In this document: piece by piece, positions 20,728 to 31,379 of the stretch
Layout of the letters: the number at the start of each line of letters is the position of its first letter
Position numbering within the stretch: position 1 is the first letter of the stretch
Assembly: GCA_011037195.1 (NCBI GenBank)
Contig: JAAEAF010002696.1
Location: 1 to 64,000 of the forward strand
From: Triatoma infestans
Lineage: Eukaryota > Arthropoda > Insecta > Hemiptera > Reduviidae
Reading direction: 5' to 3'
DNA length: 64,000 nucleotides
Position numbers and translations under genes: made by a program
The notes under the pieces: generated by a model
What the model was told of the DNA's origin: nothing
Seen by the model: only the letters and a program-made list of their open reading frames with translations
Database searches by the model: none

Positions 20728-21380
20728 TTTAAGCTGGAAGGAGTAAGTCGTTATGCAACACTTCCTTGAATAGGTCACACAGTAATACCCTATACGATTC
20801 ATGCCAGTTCGGTTGCACTTAATTGAGAAAACCCAAGTTTGTTTTTTTGAAAACCCAACTTCCGGTTTTCCAGGGTAGTGTTAATAAACTGGTCCTTTTG
20901 TCGACTTATCGGCTCGGTTCTCTCGGGTCTGCATAGATTTATTGTGAAATCACATGGTTGTTACTTTCGGTTGGTTTCCTGCCGTGCAGCTTCTGCGAGC
21001 GCATTTAATTATCAGCTACGATTGTCAGCCAAGTACCAGTGTATTGGTGAAGACTCAAGAGTTAGAGGCATATAAGAATTATTTCCTTATTCTTATTTTT
21101 TCTCTCCCCTTTTCCCCGATATAGGCTATGGACACATGGGTCTTCCAACACTGGTAACAAGGATTCAGCGTTTCAAGGTAAGCGCCATTCCTTTGTCTTA
21201 TTGAAAGTGATAATAAATAATATTTACTACCCTTTTTTAAATTTAATTTATCAAAACATTTGGTGATAGTATGTCACAGGTTAAACTGTAGGTTTTAAGG
21301 AATTCTAATAAGAAATTTTTACCCTGAAGAAGGCAATAAATTTGCCGAATCGTCGGTGAAAATTTAAAGAGTTTTTTTTT
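20728..21380 (+). mobile_element. Penelope-like leader with splice donor and hammerhead-like core
   Basis: Downstream of the LTR insertion the region carries AACTTCCGGTTTTCC. It also has a splice-donor consensus AAG/GTAAGCGCCATTCC at 21175-21191 that recurs at 44338-44353. At 21324 stands CTGAAGA, then a GGCAA..TTTGCC stem, then GAAT and CGTCGGTG. Penelope-like elements are known to keep introns and to carry hammerhead-ribozyme motifs in their terminal repeats. No RT or GIY-YIG nuclease is present, so the assignment is inference. Confidence 0.5.
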
Positions 21381-22050
21381 TTATGACCGAACCTCAACAT
21401 CATTTTTTCAACATTGAATACAGCGGCCGTAACGAACACCAAAACATTAATGTTGCAATCTAACCTGATCGCAACAACTCTTTATCTTGCTTCCCTTTTA
21501 CGTGATTTAAAGTTATTGTTATTGAATTCTTTTGGAAAATCAATCAATATCTTTTGTCTGTTTCATTGTAAATGGATTTTTTTTATTTTATTAGATTTCG
21601 TGTTGCATTTATTTGTTATACACTCTAACCGTAAATTCTAACACGTTTATTATTAATTCCCTTTCAGAATTTACATTTTTGTCTATTATTTTGTTGTTGC
21701 TCTTAATTTGAGAGTGTAAAATTTAATTGTTACATATAGCACCCCATTATGGTACCTCAAAAATTAATTGCGGTTTTATTTCCCCGTCAGATTTCCTTAT
21801 CTACTGGCACGCTTGAATCAATTGTATCGCGTATTTCTCAACTTCATGCTGAACATACTTTAGCCCATAAAAAGCTGGAACTCTACATTAATTATCTGGA
21901 AATATTATCGGATGGCTTAAGTGAGAAAATACTAATGGCCACATACATAATTTATGGGAGTAATTAATAGAGTCTAGATTTCTTGCTAATAAATTTCTCT
22001 CTGCTGCTACTTCCATCGTGCTTTATATATTGTGCTTTATAGGAGCAAAA
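21381..22050. other. AT-rich stretch with one unassigned short ORF
   Basis: The 72-codon frame at 21749-21967 (MVPQKLIAVLFPRQISLSTG...) matches no family I recognise. A pyrimidine-rich tract ending CCCTTTCAG (21659-21667) could act as a splice acceptor for the donor at 21178, but nothing downstream supports an exon. Confidence 0.4.
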
Positions 22051-22059
22051 CCTGAATAC

Positions 22060-22440
22060 TCACCAAAAGACAGATATAAAAAAGGTTCAGAGCCGTCGAG
22101 CATGGATTTCTGGCGAATGTCAGGGCAATGCACAACGTGTAAGGTCCGGAAGAATGAGAGAAGGCTCATGGAAGTGAAGGATGGGACATATTGGTCCGAA
22201 TTTACCAAAGCGCTTTGAAATGGTGTACGGACACATTCAGAGTGTGGGAGATGACAGATATTGTCCAGGAGATGTGTGAGAATCCTACAATAGAACTAGA
22301 AGAAGATCGAGGCAAGACTGGCTGCAGTCTATCCGGGAGGTCATGGCCAGCTGAACAACACAAGACAACGAATGCCTAGTGAAGGAAAAGTGGAAAGAAA
22401 GGATCCATGCAGAGGCAACCTTCGGGAGCAAACCTGAGTA
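22060..22440 (+). pseudogene. LINE 3' relic, post-RT domain
   Basis: Across three frames the segments SSMDFWRMSG, VRKNERRLMEVK, MVYGHIQSVGDDRYCPGDV, RSRQDWLQSIREVMAS and ECLVKEKWKERIHAEATFG follow the order of the C-terminal domain of RTE- and CR1-like non-LTR ORFs. The usual form there is ..MDFWRR.., ..YGHVQRM..DRLP.., ..GRPR..W... The coding relic ends at a stop near 22440, followed by (TTA)n. It is truncated, frameshifted and without RT motifs. Confidence 0.65.
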
Positions 22441-22449
22441 AAGAGCAAG

Positions 22450-22980
22450 ATTATTATTATAAACATTCCCAACTACACTGACTCCAGTTCCATCAATAAA
22501 AAAAACAAAAAAAAAACCAACAATCATTTGGCCAAACTTAGAATATAAATTGTATGAAACGTTGAATGATTTGATTTTTAATATTATTTCTATGTGGATA
22601 AAGTGAATTCTTGTAAGAGTTTTACCATTAAATTTTCATCTCACGTACACAAAATCATTTTTTACATTTTTATTTTACCTCTAAATAATTCTCTTCACAA
22701 AGAAAAATAAGAGAAAGTAAAAATATAATCAACAATGACTATTGTTATATATTTTCCTGAGGTTTTTCATTCGTTTTATTCAGATTTTTTTAAATCGTTT
22801 CAATGAACACGTGGTAAGAAGTTATTACAATTTACATTTTCTATAGCAATTCAATTCCAAATGTTTAAGTTGTAATAGAATGTAATCAAGAAGAAAGTAG
22901 GTTTGGAAAAAAGTTTGTTCTCCATGATTGTAAATAGAGATTGATTCTATGCCATTATTTCAAACACACTAATGTATCCT
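22450..22980. other. AT-rich stretch without recognised features
   Basis: Nothing supported on either strand. Confidence 0.4.
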
Positions 22981-22986
22981 GTAAAA

Positions 22987-23713
22987 TCTGGTGTGAAACA
23001 CTCACACAACTTTCTCTTACTCCAGTTCTCAAAATTATAATTGACAAATTTTATAGTTTGTGTACCAACTTTAACGAAATTCGTCGAAAACTGGAAAAAA
23101 AAAAACTGTTCAGTAAAAGTGCACACTTCCGGTTTACTCATTTTCTTAAAACTCGGAATTTTAGCAATCTATTTATTTCTAATTAATTTTGTTTGGATGA
23201 TAGAATTGTATAATCAACTGTGATAGCACTTTATAGGAAGCTGTAATCCTATTCCTCCCCTAAAAGGGCCCTTTAATGAATTTTCCCAGAGAAAAGTTTA
23301 GTAAATAAATGATGTAGATCTTTCTTTGTTTAATTTATATATACGAAGTTTCAAGAAAATCGTCGGAGCCATTTTTGAGAAAATCGCGAAAAAGTGGAAA
23401 AAAAGAAAAAGCATTTAGTAAAGTGGTAATGTAAACGCACTTCCGATTATCCGATTTTTTTCAAACTCTAGAATTTCAACAACATATTTAATTTTAATTA
23501 ACATAACTTAGATGATAGAATTGTCTAATAAACTGAAATAGCACTTTAAATGAAAACCTAAACCCACCCCTCCCCCTCAGAAGTGCCCTTAAATGAATTT
23601 TCCCGGAGAAAAACTTTGAAATAAAAGTTGTAGTTGTTAGTATATGTAGTTGATATAAAAAAGTTTGAAGAAAATCGTTCGTTGGAGCCAGTTTTTGAGA
23701 AAATCGCAAAAAC

Positions 23714-23759
<46 letters not shown>

Positions 23760-24056
23760 AGTTAAGTTGTACTTCCGGTTGAGGAATTTTGACAGATGAC
23801 CCACCATCGGATCCCATGGTGATAACTAAACGGAATATCAAGTTTTAACTTTCTACGATTTTTTTTGTTTTTGAGCTATGCTGTTCACATACATACATGC
23901 ACACACACAACACCCACACACACACACACACACCATTTGCTAAAAACCACTTTTTTGGACACAGGGGACCTCAAAACGGATATTTCCGGTGAAAATTCGA
24001 TATCGAAAATTTGACACGATTACAATACTTCGACTTACCAGCAAGTAAGAGAAAAC
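22987..24056 (+). repeat. Repeat family W, full-length copy W1 (orientation A)
   Basis: A non-coding unit starting TCTGGTGTGAAACAC after an A run, with sub-terminal CAACTTTCTCTTACTCC. Three imperfect ~310-bp subunits follow. Each carries an ACTTCCGG motif, GAAAATCGTCGGAGCC-type and TTTTTGAGAAAATCGC blocks, and a TTAAATGAATTTTCCC block with a C-rich stretch. The third holds a (CA)n microsatellite and GACCTCAAAACGGATATTTCC, and ends with a decayed terminal hairpin. A 44-bp poly(A) lies at 23716-23758. No ORF is conserved between copies. Confidence 0.85.
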
Positions 24057-24580
24057 AAAAATACCATAAAAAGTTTAAGACACAAAACAGCTTCAATTAA
24101 TTTAATTGTGATATATATACTTCAATTTAAAATAAATAAATTGATATTATTTATTAAAAAGTTTTCTTTATTTATTAAGAAACTTTTCAGGATAAAAATT
24201 TATTGTTGAATGAAATTTGCACGTATACAACAATCAAGAGATTCCTATATAACAAAGTAAAACATTGTTATGCAAGTTTTTAAACATGAGCTTTCCATTT
24301 GCTTATATACTTAATGGTCCAAACATCTCTTGTAAACTGTTAAAGTACTTTAAACTTTAATTTAGTGATTATTATCAAGAAGTTTTCTATATTTACTTTT
24401 ATTTCTTGTTTAAAGTTATTAGTTTAAACTAAACTCTTTTTTTTTTTCATTGTGAAAATTATTTTGTTTAAAAAAAAATATAATGGAAACAGAAAACTGT
24501 GGCTGTAAAATATAGTCACATGACTTTCTTTTAACTCCTTGTTAATATAATTATAAATAAAATGATAAATTAATTTTCTA
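24057..24580. other. AT-rich stretch without recognised features
   Basis: No coding or repeat signal. Confidence 0.4.
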
Positions 24581-24584
24581 TAAT

Positions 24585-25651
24585 TCTTCGATCGTGTAAG
24601 CCACCCTGGGCTGCTCTGGAAACTTAACGGCATCCTTGCAGCTATTTATTACCTCATTCTAAAATAGGTATTTCCAAGCACAAATCGGATCATCCTTCCT
24701 CTCCTTTCAAGCATACCGAAGCTGGAGTACTGCAAGGCAGCATTCTAGGTCCTATTCTTTACTCAGTATACACTGAAGACATCCCCAACACATCCTGATA
24801 CTATCCTTCTCGTAGCCTTTTCATTGCATTGGTGCAGATGATACTATTATCCTGTCTCCAGATAATGATCCCGTAACAGCCCATAGATATCTGCAAACCC
24901 ATTTCTCCTATCTAGAAAAATCGTACAAAAAAAATGGGTCATCAAACTCAATGAAAACAAGTCACCCAAAACATTACCTTCACTCTTTGACGCATTACTC
25001 TTCCCCCTAGTATGCTACAACTTAATTCCCTTACCAGTGGTCAACGGTTGCTCGCTACCTTGAGCTTTACTTAGACCGAATACTTACTTGGAATTCTCAT
25101 ACACGACTTAAAAGAATAGAACTAAACAAACGCTTTCGCCTACTTCAAAGTCTACTGGACAACAAATCTAAACTCTCCCTAGACAACAAAAGACTAATTT
25201 ATACATCTATTTAACGTATGAGATTCAACCAAACGTTCAAATATCCCGAGACTCCACTTCTTACAATCCAGAATTCTCCGTAACATTGTAAACGCTCCTT
25301 TTTACGTTTCCAAACTAACATATACACACTGACCTTAATATACCTTTTCATTACTCAAGTCGCCCAAACCCGTTACTACAGGAAATTCCATTTAACCTAC
25401 AGTCACACACATATCCTCTGGTTCAACACCTGTCTTCCCCAACACTTCCTAATAACCCTCCTAGACGTCTTATAAGACAATGGTCTCGGGATCTCCTCTC
25501 AAGTGAAGATAGTGAATAACATTTTTGTGTAATTTAGGAGTGTTACCATTGGGTAGTTTCTCACTCATTATGTATGTACGTTTTTTGTAGTAATTGTTAC
25601 TTATAGCGTGGTTGCGCTGATCATAGCATAAATAAAGATTAAAAAAAAAAA
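24585..25651 (+). pseudogene. Jockey-like LINE, 5'-truncated, degenerate RT and 3' tail
   Basis: In broken frames: FDRVSHPGLLWKLNGILAAI, RYFQAQIGSSF, EAGVLQGSILGPILYSVYTE, then ADDTIILSPDND (the catalytic ADD box), SYLEK..WVIKLNENKS and TFTL..R. Then come LYLDR-like remains and FLQSRILRNIVNAPFYVSKL. These are RT blocks and the C-terminal domain in jockey-clade order. Stops and frameshifts are frequent (e.g. near 24800, 25075 and 25215). A 3' UTR ends in AATAAAGATT and an A11 tail at 25641-25651. No TSD was found. Confidence 0.85.
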
Positions 25652-25749
25652 GAATTTTTTATCAAATTTCAAATTTCACTCATTTGTTTTAATATAAATA
25701 TAGTGGTTGTAGGGCGGAAAAAGTACCGACCTACTATATTAGATTAGAT

Positions 25750-26800
25750 TGAAAAAAGGGGGAGGGCAAAGCCTCATTCCACTGCGACTTGCGTTGAGAG
25801 GTGTATTGTGGATTCCTTGAGATTATAGCACATTCTTCTGCTTCGCCTTCTTAATCAGGCCTAGCAAAGCTTGAAAATTGGCTCCTTCATGAAGCTCGTG
25901 GCTTTGGGATTTCTTGTCCCCAGTTGAAAAAAGACCTTGTCCTCATCAGGCCGGCACACTCGCACAGGATGTGTACCGGGGTTTCCTCCTCAGCCTTGCA
26001 TAACTGGCGTTGTCTGTAAGTAGTAATTGGTGCATGTGCCTATTCAGCTTACAATGCCCTGCTGCTGGACCTACTATTAGCCTTATATCCATCTCTTCGG
26101 CTTATGGCTCAGTAGGTCCTGGTAAATTTAGGTAAATATCTTTTAGGAAAGAATTTAGTCTGCCTCTGCCTTGGTCTACTATCCAATCCTTGATAGAAGT
26201 TTGAATCAAGCCGCTGGGCAACGCGCAGAAAGGCTCGGGGCGTATAAAGGTATCCTTCAAGCCCTCCCTAGCCAGGGCATCCGCCCTTTTGTTGCCAAGG
26301 AACCCCCAGGCGCGAGTGTCAACTTATTTCGAGCGCCCACCTCGGTCCCAACCAGTTTTGAGTCTATTAGGTGTGAAGAAAGTGCCTTCAAGGCTGCCTG
26401 GCTGTCAGAGCGTATGGCCACACTCCTGCACTCCAATCCTTGCCTTATTATCTCCTTAGCGCATAGTTGTAACTCCACAACTTTGGCCTGAAAGACCGTG
26501 GCGTACTTCCCTAGGCTGGCCTTAATCTTAACTTTAGGCCTGCCCCTCATAGACTCCAGTTCCGACCTCAGTCGGAGTTTTAGAACCGTCTGTATACCAG
26601 AACGAGATACCGAGCAGAGGGGGGATCCCTGTCCCTGTTGCTGTCCCCCGTTCGATATAACAATGTGGAAGTTCCTTTCAAAATGAAGCTTGGGAATCAT
26701 CCGGTCAGTAGGCATGCCAAGTACATGGTCAGCCTTAACTTCCTCAATCAACCTCTGGTAACCTAAGCAAGTAAAGAATTGACTACTTTGTCGACAGAAT
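25750..26800 (-). pseudogene. LINE-b copy: RNase H and C-terminus, 5' truncated
   Basis: The minus strand encodes ADHVLGMPTDRMIPKLHFER (pre-RNase H linker), KIKASLGKYATVFQAKVVEL, RSDSQAALKALSSHLIDSKL and ARNKLTLAPGGSLATKG (decayed). After a frameshift it continues to GHCKLNRHMHQLL and PVHILCECAGL. Compared with the copy at 62945-64000, a deletion removed about seven codons after SKLV and a second one hit the WVPGHAG motif. The 3' tail AATCCACAATA..GTCGCAGTGGAATG lies at 25770-25830. Confidence 0.85.
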
Positions 26801-26879
26801 ACCGTGCCAATAACATTGAACAACACCTCGTAAAAGCTTTGAAAATTAACAACACAAATTACGCACAAATAAAATAATC

Positions 26880-27185
26880 AATTTATTGAAAAAAAAAACT
26901 TCAATTAAGAGTGATAGGAAAATAACTCTAAAGTTAACATTCTAAGAATAAAGGAAATCGTTATAGTTGTTTTCGAGAAAAATCCAATAAACTCAAAACC
27001 TATTCATTAAAGGCGTTAATTGAGTGGTTAATTGATTTTCTTCAACGTTGAAATTCTACCAATGCTTATATCGTATTGGCAATTTATTGAAGTGGTACTT
27101 TACTGAAAAGCTTAACATTGATGTTCTCCAGAACGCCTAATAATAAATTTTCCCAGAGAAATTTCTATTTATGTGAGTAGATAGT
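26880..27185 (+). repeat. Repeat family W, degraded copy, left part
   Basis: Recognisable W blocks in orientation A: AAATCGTTATAGTTGTTTTC, GAAATTCTACCAATG, GAAGTGGTACTTTA and AATAAATTTTCCCAGAGAAA. It is interrupted by the LINE fragment at 27190-27665 and continues at 27668. Confidence 0.6.
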
Positions 27186-27189
27186 AATA

Positions 27190-27665
27190 TTATTTGTCTG
27201 TGGGGAGGGACCAAACTCTATGCTATCCAAAGCCCCACTGGGCCCATATAGCCACCTCCCGAAAAACAACAACAAACTGGGTCTAGAACAAATATCCAGA
27301 CCCGGGTCTAATCCATCTAAGATTCACCGCAGTCCGAAAAAATCGGACAATAACTTAAGCGGATATAGCCTAAGCTCTTCCACAGACATCCTGTTCTGAC
27401 CAAAGGTCCTGAACCTAATTTCCTCACAACCCAGGCAATCTGTCATAAGATCGATGGGTGTTTCCTCCTCACTCTCACACACTCCACAAAGTGGATCCGG
27501 CTTGAGCCCCATTACGTAGAGATGTCTCTTAATACCACAATATCAAGTAAGGGATCCAACTAGATGCCTGAGAGAGCTCCGTGAAAGACCGAGCAACGTC
27601 TCACTGATAGCCCTGACCAGACGCCCCAGATGAGCATTTTGGACTGCCGACAACCAACTGTGCTG
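27190..27665 (-). pseudogene. LINE-c fragment: Cys/His C-terminus and 3' UTR
   Basis: Encodes MGLKPDPLCGVCESEEETPI DLMTDCLGCEEIRFRTFGQN on the minus strand, nearly identical to 58972-59202 (+). Its 3' UTR, with TAGACCCGGGTCTGGATA in reverse, AACAACAACAAACTGGG and a GGGGCTTTGGATAGC-type end, is shared with the copy at 58060. Upstream of the frame are RNase H end remains. It is inserted in a W copy; GTAGATAGTAATA and GTAGATACTATA at the two sides may be a mutated TSD. Confidence 0.82.
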
Positions 27666-27667
27666 TG

Positions 27668-27985
27668 TAGATACTATATACGAAGTTTAATGAAAAAATT
27701 CAGTAAAATCGCAGTTCCGGTCGATGGATTTTGTCCGAAACTTTCATGTCAGATATGATAGGTAGGTAGTAGCTGGACGGAATACAAAGTTTGAAATTTC
27801 TGCGATCACGAATTTTGGATTTCAATGTATGATATTTTGTTCACACACACACACACATATAAAATACCATAAAATCAATCAAACACCATTCCATAAAAAC
27901 ATTTTTTCCGAACTCAGCAGACCTCAAAACATGTATTTCCGATGATAACTCAGTTTCTTTTACTAGGAGTAATGAGAAAGTAAAA
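27668..27985 (+). repeat. Repeat family W, degraded copy, right part
   Basis: The third W subunit in orientation A: TTCAGTAAAATCGCAGTTCCGG, GTAGTAGCTGGACGG, (CA)n at 27842-27858, GACCTCAAAACATGTATTTCC. The terminal hairpin TTTTACTAGGAGTAATGAG is followed by AAAGTAAA. Confidence 0.75.
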
Positions 27986-27989
27986 AAAT

Positions 27990-28820
27990 ATTGTACAGTA
28001 CCTGATTTTTTTCTTATTCTATTTCTGTTAATCCACTTGACAAATTTATTTTTGTGGGGAGATATTGTGTTCTTATATTTACTCTGATATTATTGACGCA
28101 TTCCACTTCGTTGCTTTCCATTGCAGCTTAGTCTGTTGGGAATTCCCGTCCAAGATGCCATTTTGAGCCGACTAAAGACTAAGCTTTATCTAATTGTGGA
28201 CCGGTTATCAAGCAAGCCTACTTACTTGTTCATTCTCTCCGATGAATCCAGAAATTCTGCAGTGGAAGATTCAACATTCAACATTCAAGAGCATAATCAA
28301 CATTTTGAGATATCACAACTTTTTTATCATGAGTCTTAAGGATCCTTCAAATTTCTACCCTAATTTTTTCTTAGGTGAACATTGTCATTTCGACTACTGG
28401 ATTGAGGTCTTCTTTTTCTATTCCATGGAATTAAACCAAATAACTGTTTCGACAGCAGAGGTTCAGTACATATATCCTGGATAGTGGGCGTCCAAAACTT
28501 TTGCGCGTAGTCCAATAGAATGCGAGGTATTCTGACAGAATTCATATGCTGGACATGTGTCTTTAGACTACAGCATATTAACTATAATTCTCTGTTAGGT
28601 TAAATATGTATAAAAGTGACCTGATTTTTAAGTTCCTTTGATGTCTAAGAGATAGTCAAAGCTTGTTACTGAACGTAGGAATTTCATTTCTGCCGTCTCA
28701 ATTTTTTTTTGCCTGACTTTACTGTTGAGAGTCTTCAGTATTCACATCTATATTTTATAAAATATCTAGTGCGTGGTTATTCTATCACATATACAACGTT
28801 AATGAGAATTAATCATGTCT
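27990..28820. other. Non-coding stretch without recognised features
   Basis: Frames such as 28194-28484 have no recognisable domain and no context; none is called a gene. Confidence 0.4.
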
Positions 28821-28834
28821 CCAAAATTATAATA

Positions 28835-29058
28835 AACTAAGGAAGGGAATAGCGTAACTAAGTGGTTAGCGTACTGAACTCTCACGCGGAGGTTCCGGTT
28901 TCGAGTCCAGCTGTGCTGCCTTTAAATTTTTTTCTTCCTAGGAGTCTCTACAGCTCTCTGTCCGGTGATGGTCTGTGTTGTCAGTAACCAGTGAACACTA
29001 TCCGGAAGCTGAGAAGGCGCCAATGACCAAAGATGTTTACGCGCCTTAAATTAAAAAA
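28835..29058 (+). repeat. tRNA-derived SINE family 1, copy 4
   Basis: Flanked by 12-bp TSDs (AAAATTATAATA at 28823-28834 and 29059-29070). The head has an A box in TAACTAAGTGGTTAGCG and a B box GGTTTCGAGTCC; body TTCTTCCTAGGAGTCTC, CCGGTGATGGTCTGTGTTG. The tail GCGCCAATGACCAAAG..ACGCGCCTTAAATT ends in A(10). This tail type (also in copy 5) differs from copies 1 and 3, so two subfamilies exist. Confidence 0.85.
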
Positions 29059-29070
29059 AAAATTATAATA

Positions 29071-29540
29071 GATGTTATACGTAATTGTTTCCTCTCCCTA
29101 TCCTATGTTACTCTTTAGAAGAGGTGGCGAACAAAGCTTTGGAAAATAGTGGGAAGGTATCATTGACCTGTGAAGATACCATAGCCATTGAAAATGGCTC
29201 ACAAGATAATGGACTCTCTTTTGGAGCTATATTGAAGGGCCACTCTTGATTAATGGATTATTGTTCATCCACCTTATAGAAGCTAACATCCTCTTATAAG
29301 GGCTAGGCTATCTACAAAACATTTATACAACAATAGAGCCACTTTCTGAAACAGAACTGTTATTGTTATAACTTATCTCTTCAATTTGGTAAGAAATTTT
29401 GATGTCACGAACTTAGAATCGAAAATAATTGTGATATGAACCCCGTAGGGAGAGTTGACGTAGACTTATTTTTAAAGTATTATTTCATTTGTTTACGATG
29501 CTATCACATAAAGACACCAAAGTGTTTGGTTTACAGCTTT
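29071..29540. other. Non-coding stretch without recognised features
   Basis: No ORF, RNA gene or repeat recognised. Confidence 0.4.
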
Positions 29541-29552
29541 AAAAATGAGATC

Positions 29553-30011
29553 AATTTTACGACCAATTTGGACTTACGGGGTTGAAGTCTGGGGCTCAAC
29601 CAAGCGAACCAATTCCAAAAGAATCCAGTCCCTCCAATCCAGAATCCTCCGCAAAATCACCCAAGCCCCATATTACGTATCCAACCTGACCTTACACAAC
29701 GACCTAAAAATCCCTTTCATCGCAGAAATGATATCCTCCCGTTACAAAAAATTCCATGAATCTCTCCTCCTTCATCCTAACCCTCTCGTCCTAGAATTGA
29801 CCTCTGCCCATATTCCAGGCAGTCCTCCCCGCCGTCTGAAACGCCTGTGGCCGCGAGACTTACTTTTTCCATCATCAAACAGCCTATGTAAACAATAAGG
29901 GACATTATTACTGAATAATGTCCCTCACATGTGTGCATGTCTTTATTTTCTTTAATCACTTTTGCTTATTGTATTGTTATACAGTTGTAAATATCAATAA
30001 AAAATGAAAAA
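29553..30011 (+). mobile_element. Jockey-like LINE, short 5'-truncated insertion with TSD
   Basis: A dead-on-arrival copy of 459 bp between 12-bp TSDs (AAAAATGAGATC at 29541-29552 and 30012-30023). The open frame to the stop at 29898 encodes SILRPIWTYGVEVWGSTKRT, SKRIQSLQSRILRKITQAPY and YVSNLTLHNDLKIPFIAEMI, the jockey RT C-terminal domain. The first codons (ATG AGA) come from the target site, so that start is not biological. A 3' UTR with AATAAAAAATGAAAA and an A tail closes it. The frame is intact, indicating a young insertion. Confidence 0.92.
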
Positions 30012-30114
30012 AAAAATGAGATCTGACAATAATTTGTTGAAGGATTGTTTTCAGTTGTGGATTATGGTTATATGTCAGGATGAAACCATTACACTGTTGT
30101 TTTTTTTCCTTATG

Positions 30115-30660
30115 TCACCGCGTTTTCTTGGATACTATCCATACGCTCCCTTGCAGCCCAATATAAATTTGCCTGGCGTTTCCACCGGTTGTCGTCTTTG
30201 TGATTTTTCTCTTACATCCTCAAGGGAAGGACAAGTGTCTAAGTGAGATGCCGTCATTTCCTGTCCGGTATCACAGAGGGGGCATCTTGAATCCCTCGCG
30301 ATTTTCTATTCGTCGGAGGTGCTTTTTTAGATAGTCATGTCCAGTTGCCATCCCAAAACATGCGACTGAGACATAATGTGGTGCAGAGGCGGGTATCATG
30401 CCGTCATGATGTGATAGGGTTTCCCACTGGCGTCCTTGTGCTTTCCTCTCCAAATCCATTTTTGTTTTTTCCAACAAGGAGCTCCGAATCAGTTGTTTTG
30501 AACCACTGTATGGGATAGGCAATTCTGGTTGTTCCATTCCTGCACCCTGCTTAGCCAATCTGTCCGCTCGCTCATTACCCTCGATTCCAACATGAGTGGG
30601 TACCCATTGGAGGGCAAGTTTACGTCCATGTCTTAGGAGTACATCAATTGTGGATTACAC
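30115..30660 (-). pseudogene. LINE-e fragment: RNase H end and C-terminal region
   Basis: The minus strand reads LQWVPTHVGIEGNERADRLA KQGAG (last RNase H motif with H, N, E and D), SGSKQLIRSSLLEKTKMDLE, RQWETLSHHDG, ACFGMATGHDYLKKHLRRIE. After a frameshift, CPLC-like and TASHLDTCPSLEDV remains follow. This GHDYL-type tail differs from LINE-a to -d and is typical of another RNase H-bearing non-LTR group. It is 5' truncated near 30660. Confidence 0.8.
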
Positions 30661-30760
30661 TGTTACCTGTCACAATTAATGCAGATCTTCAAAGTTTACC
30701 TGGAATACCTGTAAATTAGGTACAATTTGAAGATCTGCTTTAATTGACAAGTAATGCTGC
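30657..30760. repeat. Short foldback, arms ~33 bp
   Basis: TTACCTGTCACAATTAATGC with AGATCTTCAAA (about 30662-30692) is nearly the reverse complement of TTTGAAGATCTGC with TTTAATTGACAAGTAA (about 30726-30755). The loop is about 33 bp. Confidence 0.55.
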
Positions 30761-31280
30761 TCTAATGGTAATAACGAAGATCCTTAATCTGCAAATGAAT
30801 TAGCACAGTGTTGCCAATTATACACGCTGTATTATAAAAGTAGTTCTGGAGCGCCTAATGGCTCTAATCATCACTAATCGTTGCAACTTTGAAGATTCCT
30901 TTAATTCAACACACTGTTGACAGACTCACCAGACTATGGTAAGACATAGCAGAACTGCTCTGACATTAGTTGTCCGTTCTTCGCTTCACAAGACCCAGTA
31001 TAAACTGGTTATGTGTAATCAATTTTAGGATTCCAGTTGAAATATCTAAAAATATCCAAAGAAAACTTCTGAGTTTACTTGGTAGTACACTTTTTGGCTG
31101 GTTTTGTAAACTTGAGATTCATTTTTTTTCTGTGGACCATTTGGCAATTTCAAATAAAAAATCATTGGGCCTTATATTCTTTATATCCATCTTTATCTGC
31201 CATCATAATAAGGAGATCGTCAGCATGCACATTATTATGATCTTTTAGGTTTCCGCGGCCATTTTTATGAAATATACACT
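30761..31280. other. Non-coding stretch without recognised features
   Basis: A 92-codon frame at 30970-31248 has no recognisable domain. Nothing else is supported. Confidence 0.4.
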
Positions 31281-31284
31281 TCGA

Positions 31285-31378
31285 GTTGAGACCACGTCAG
31301 TGAATTGCTAAATACCGACGTTTCGCCCATATTATAGGCAACCGTCGGTTACTAGCAAATCATTGTCACAGTCTCAAC
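31285..31378 (-). repeat. Structured hairpin with GAAACGTCGGT motif
   Basis: On the minus strand the ends pair (GTTGAGAC with GTCTCAAC), as do inner segments (TGCT..ACCGACG with CGTCGGT..AGCA). The internal part is GTTGCCTATAATATGGGCGAAA. The GGGC-GAAAC-GTCGG order resembles the hammerhead-like ends of Penelope-like elements, but the CTGANGA half is not intact. Confidence 0.55.
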
Positions 31379-31379
31379 C

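Noticed and set aside
23494..23841. 115-codon frame with a long poly-Phe run
   Set aside because: The run is the poly(A) of a W copy read backwards; the frame is not kept in other W copies.
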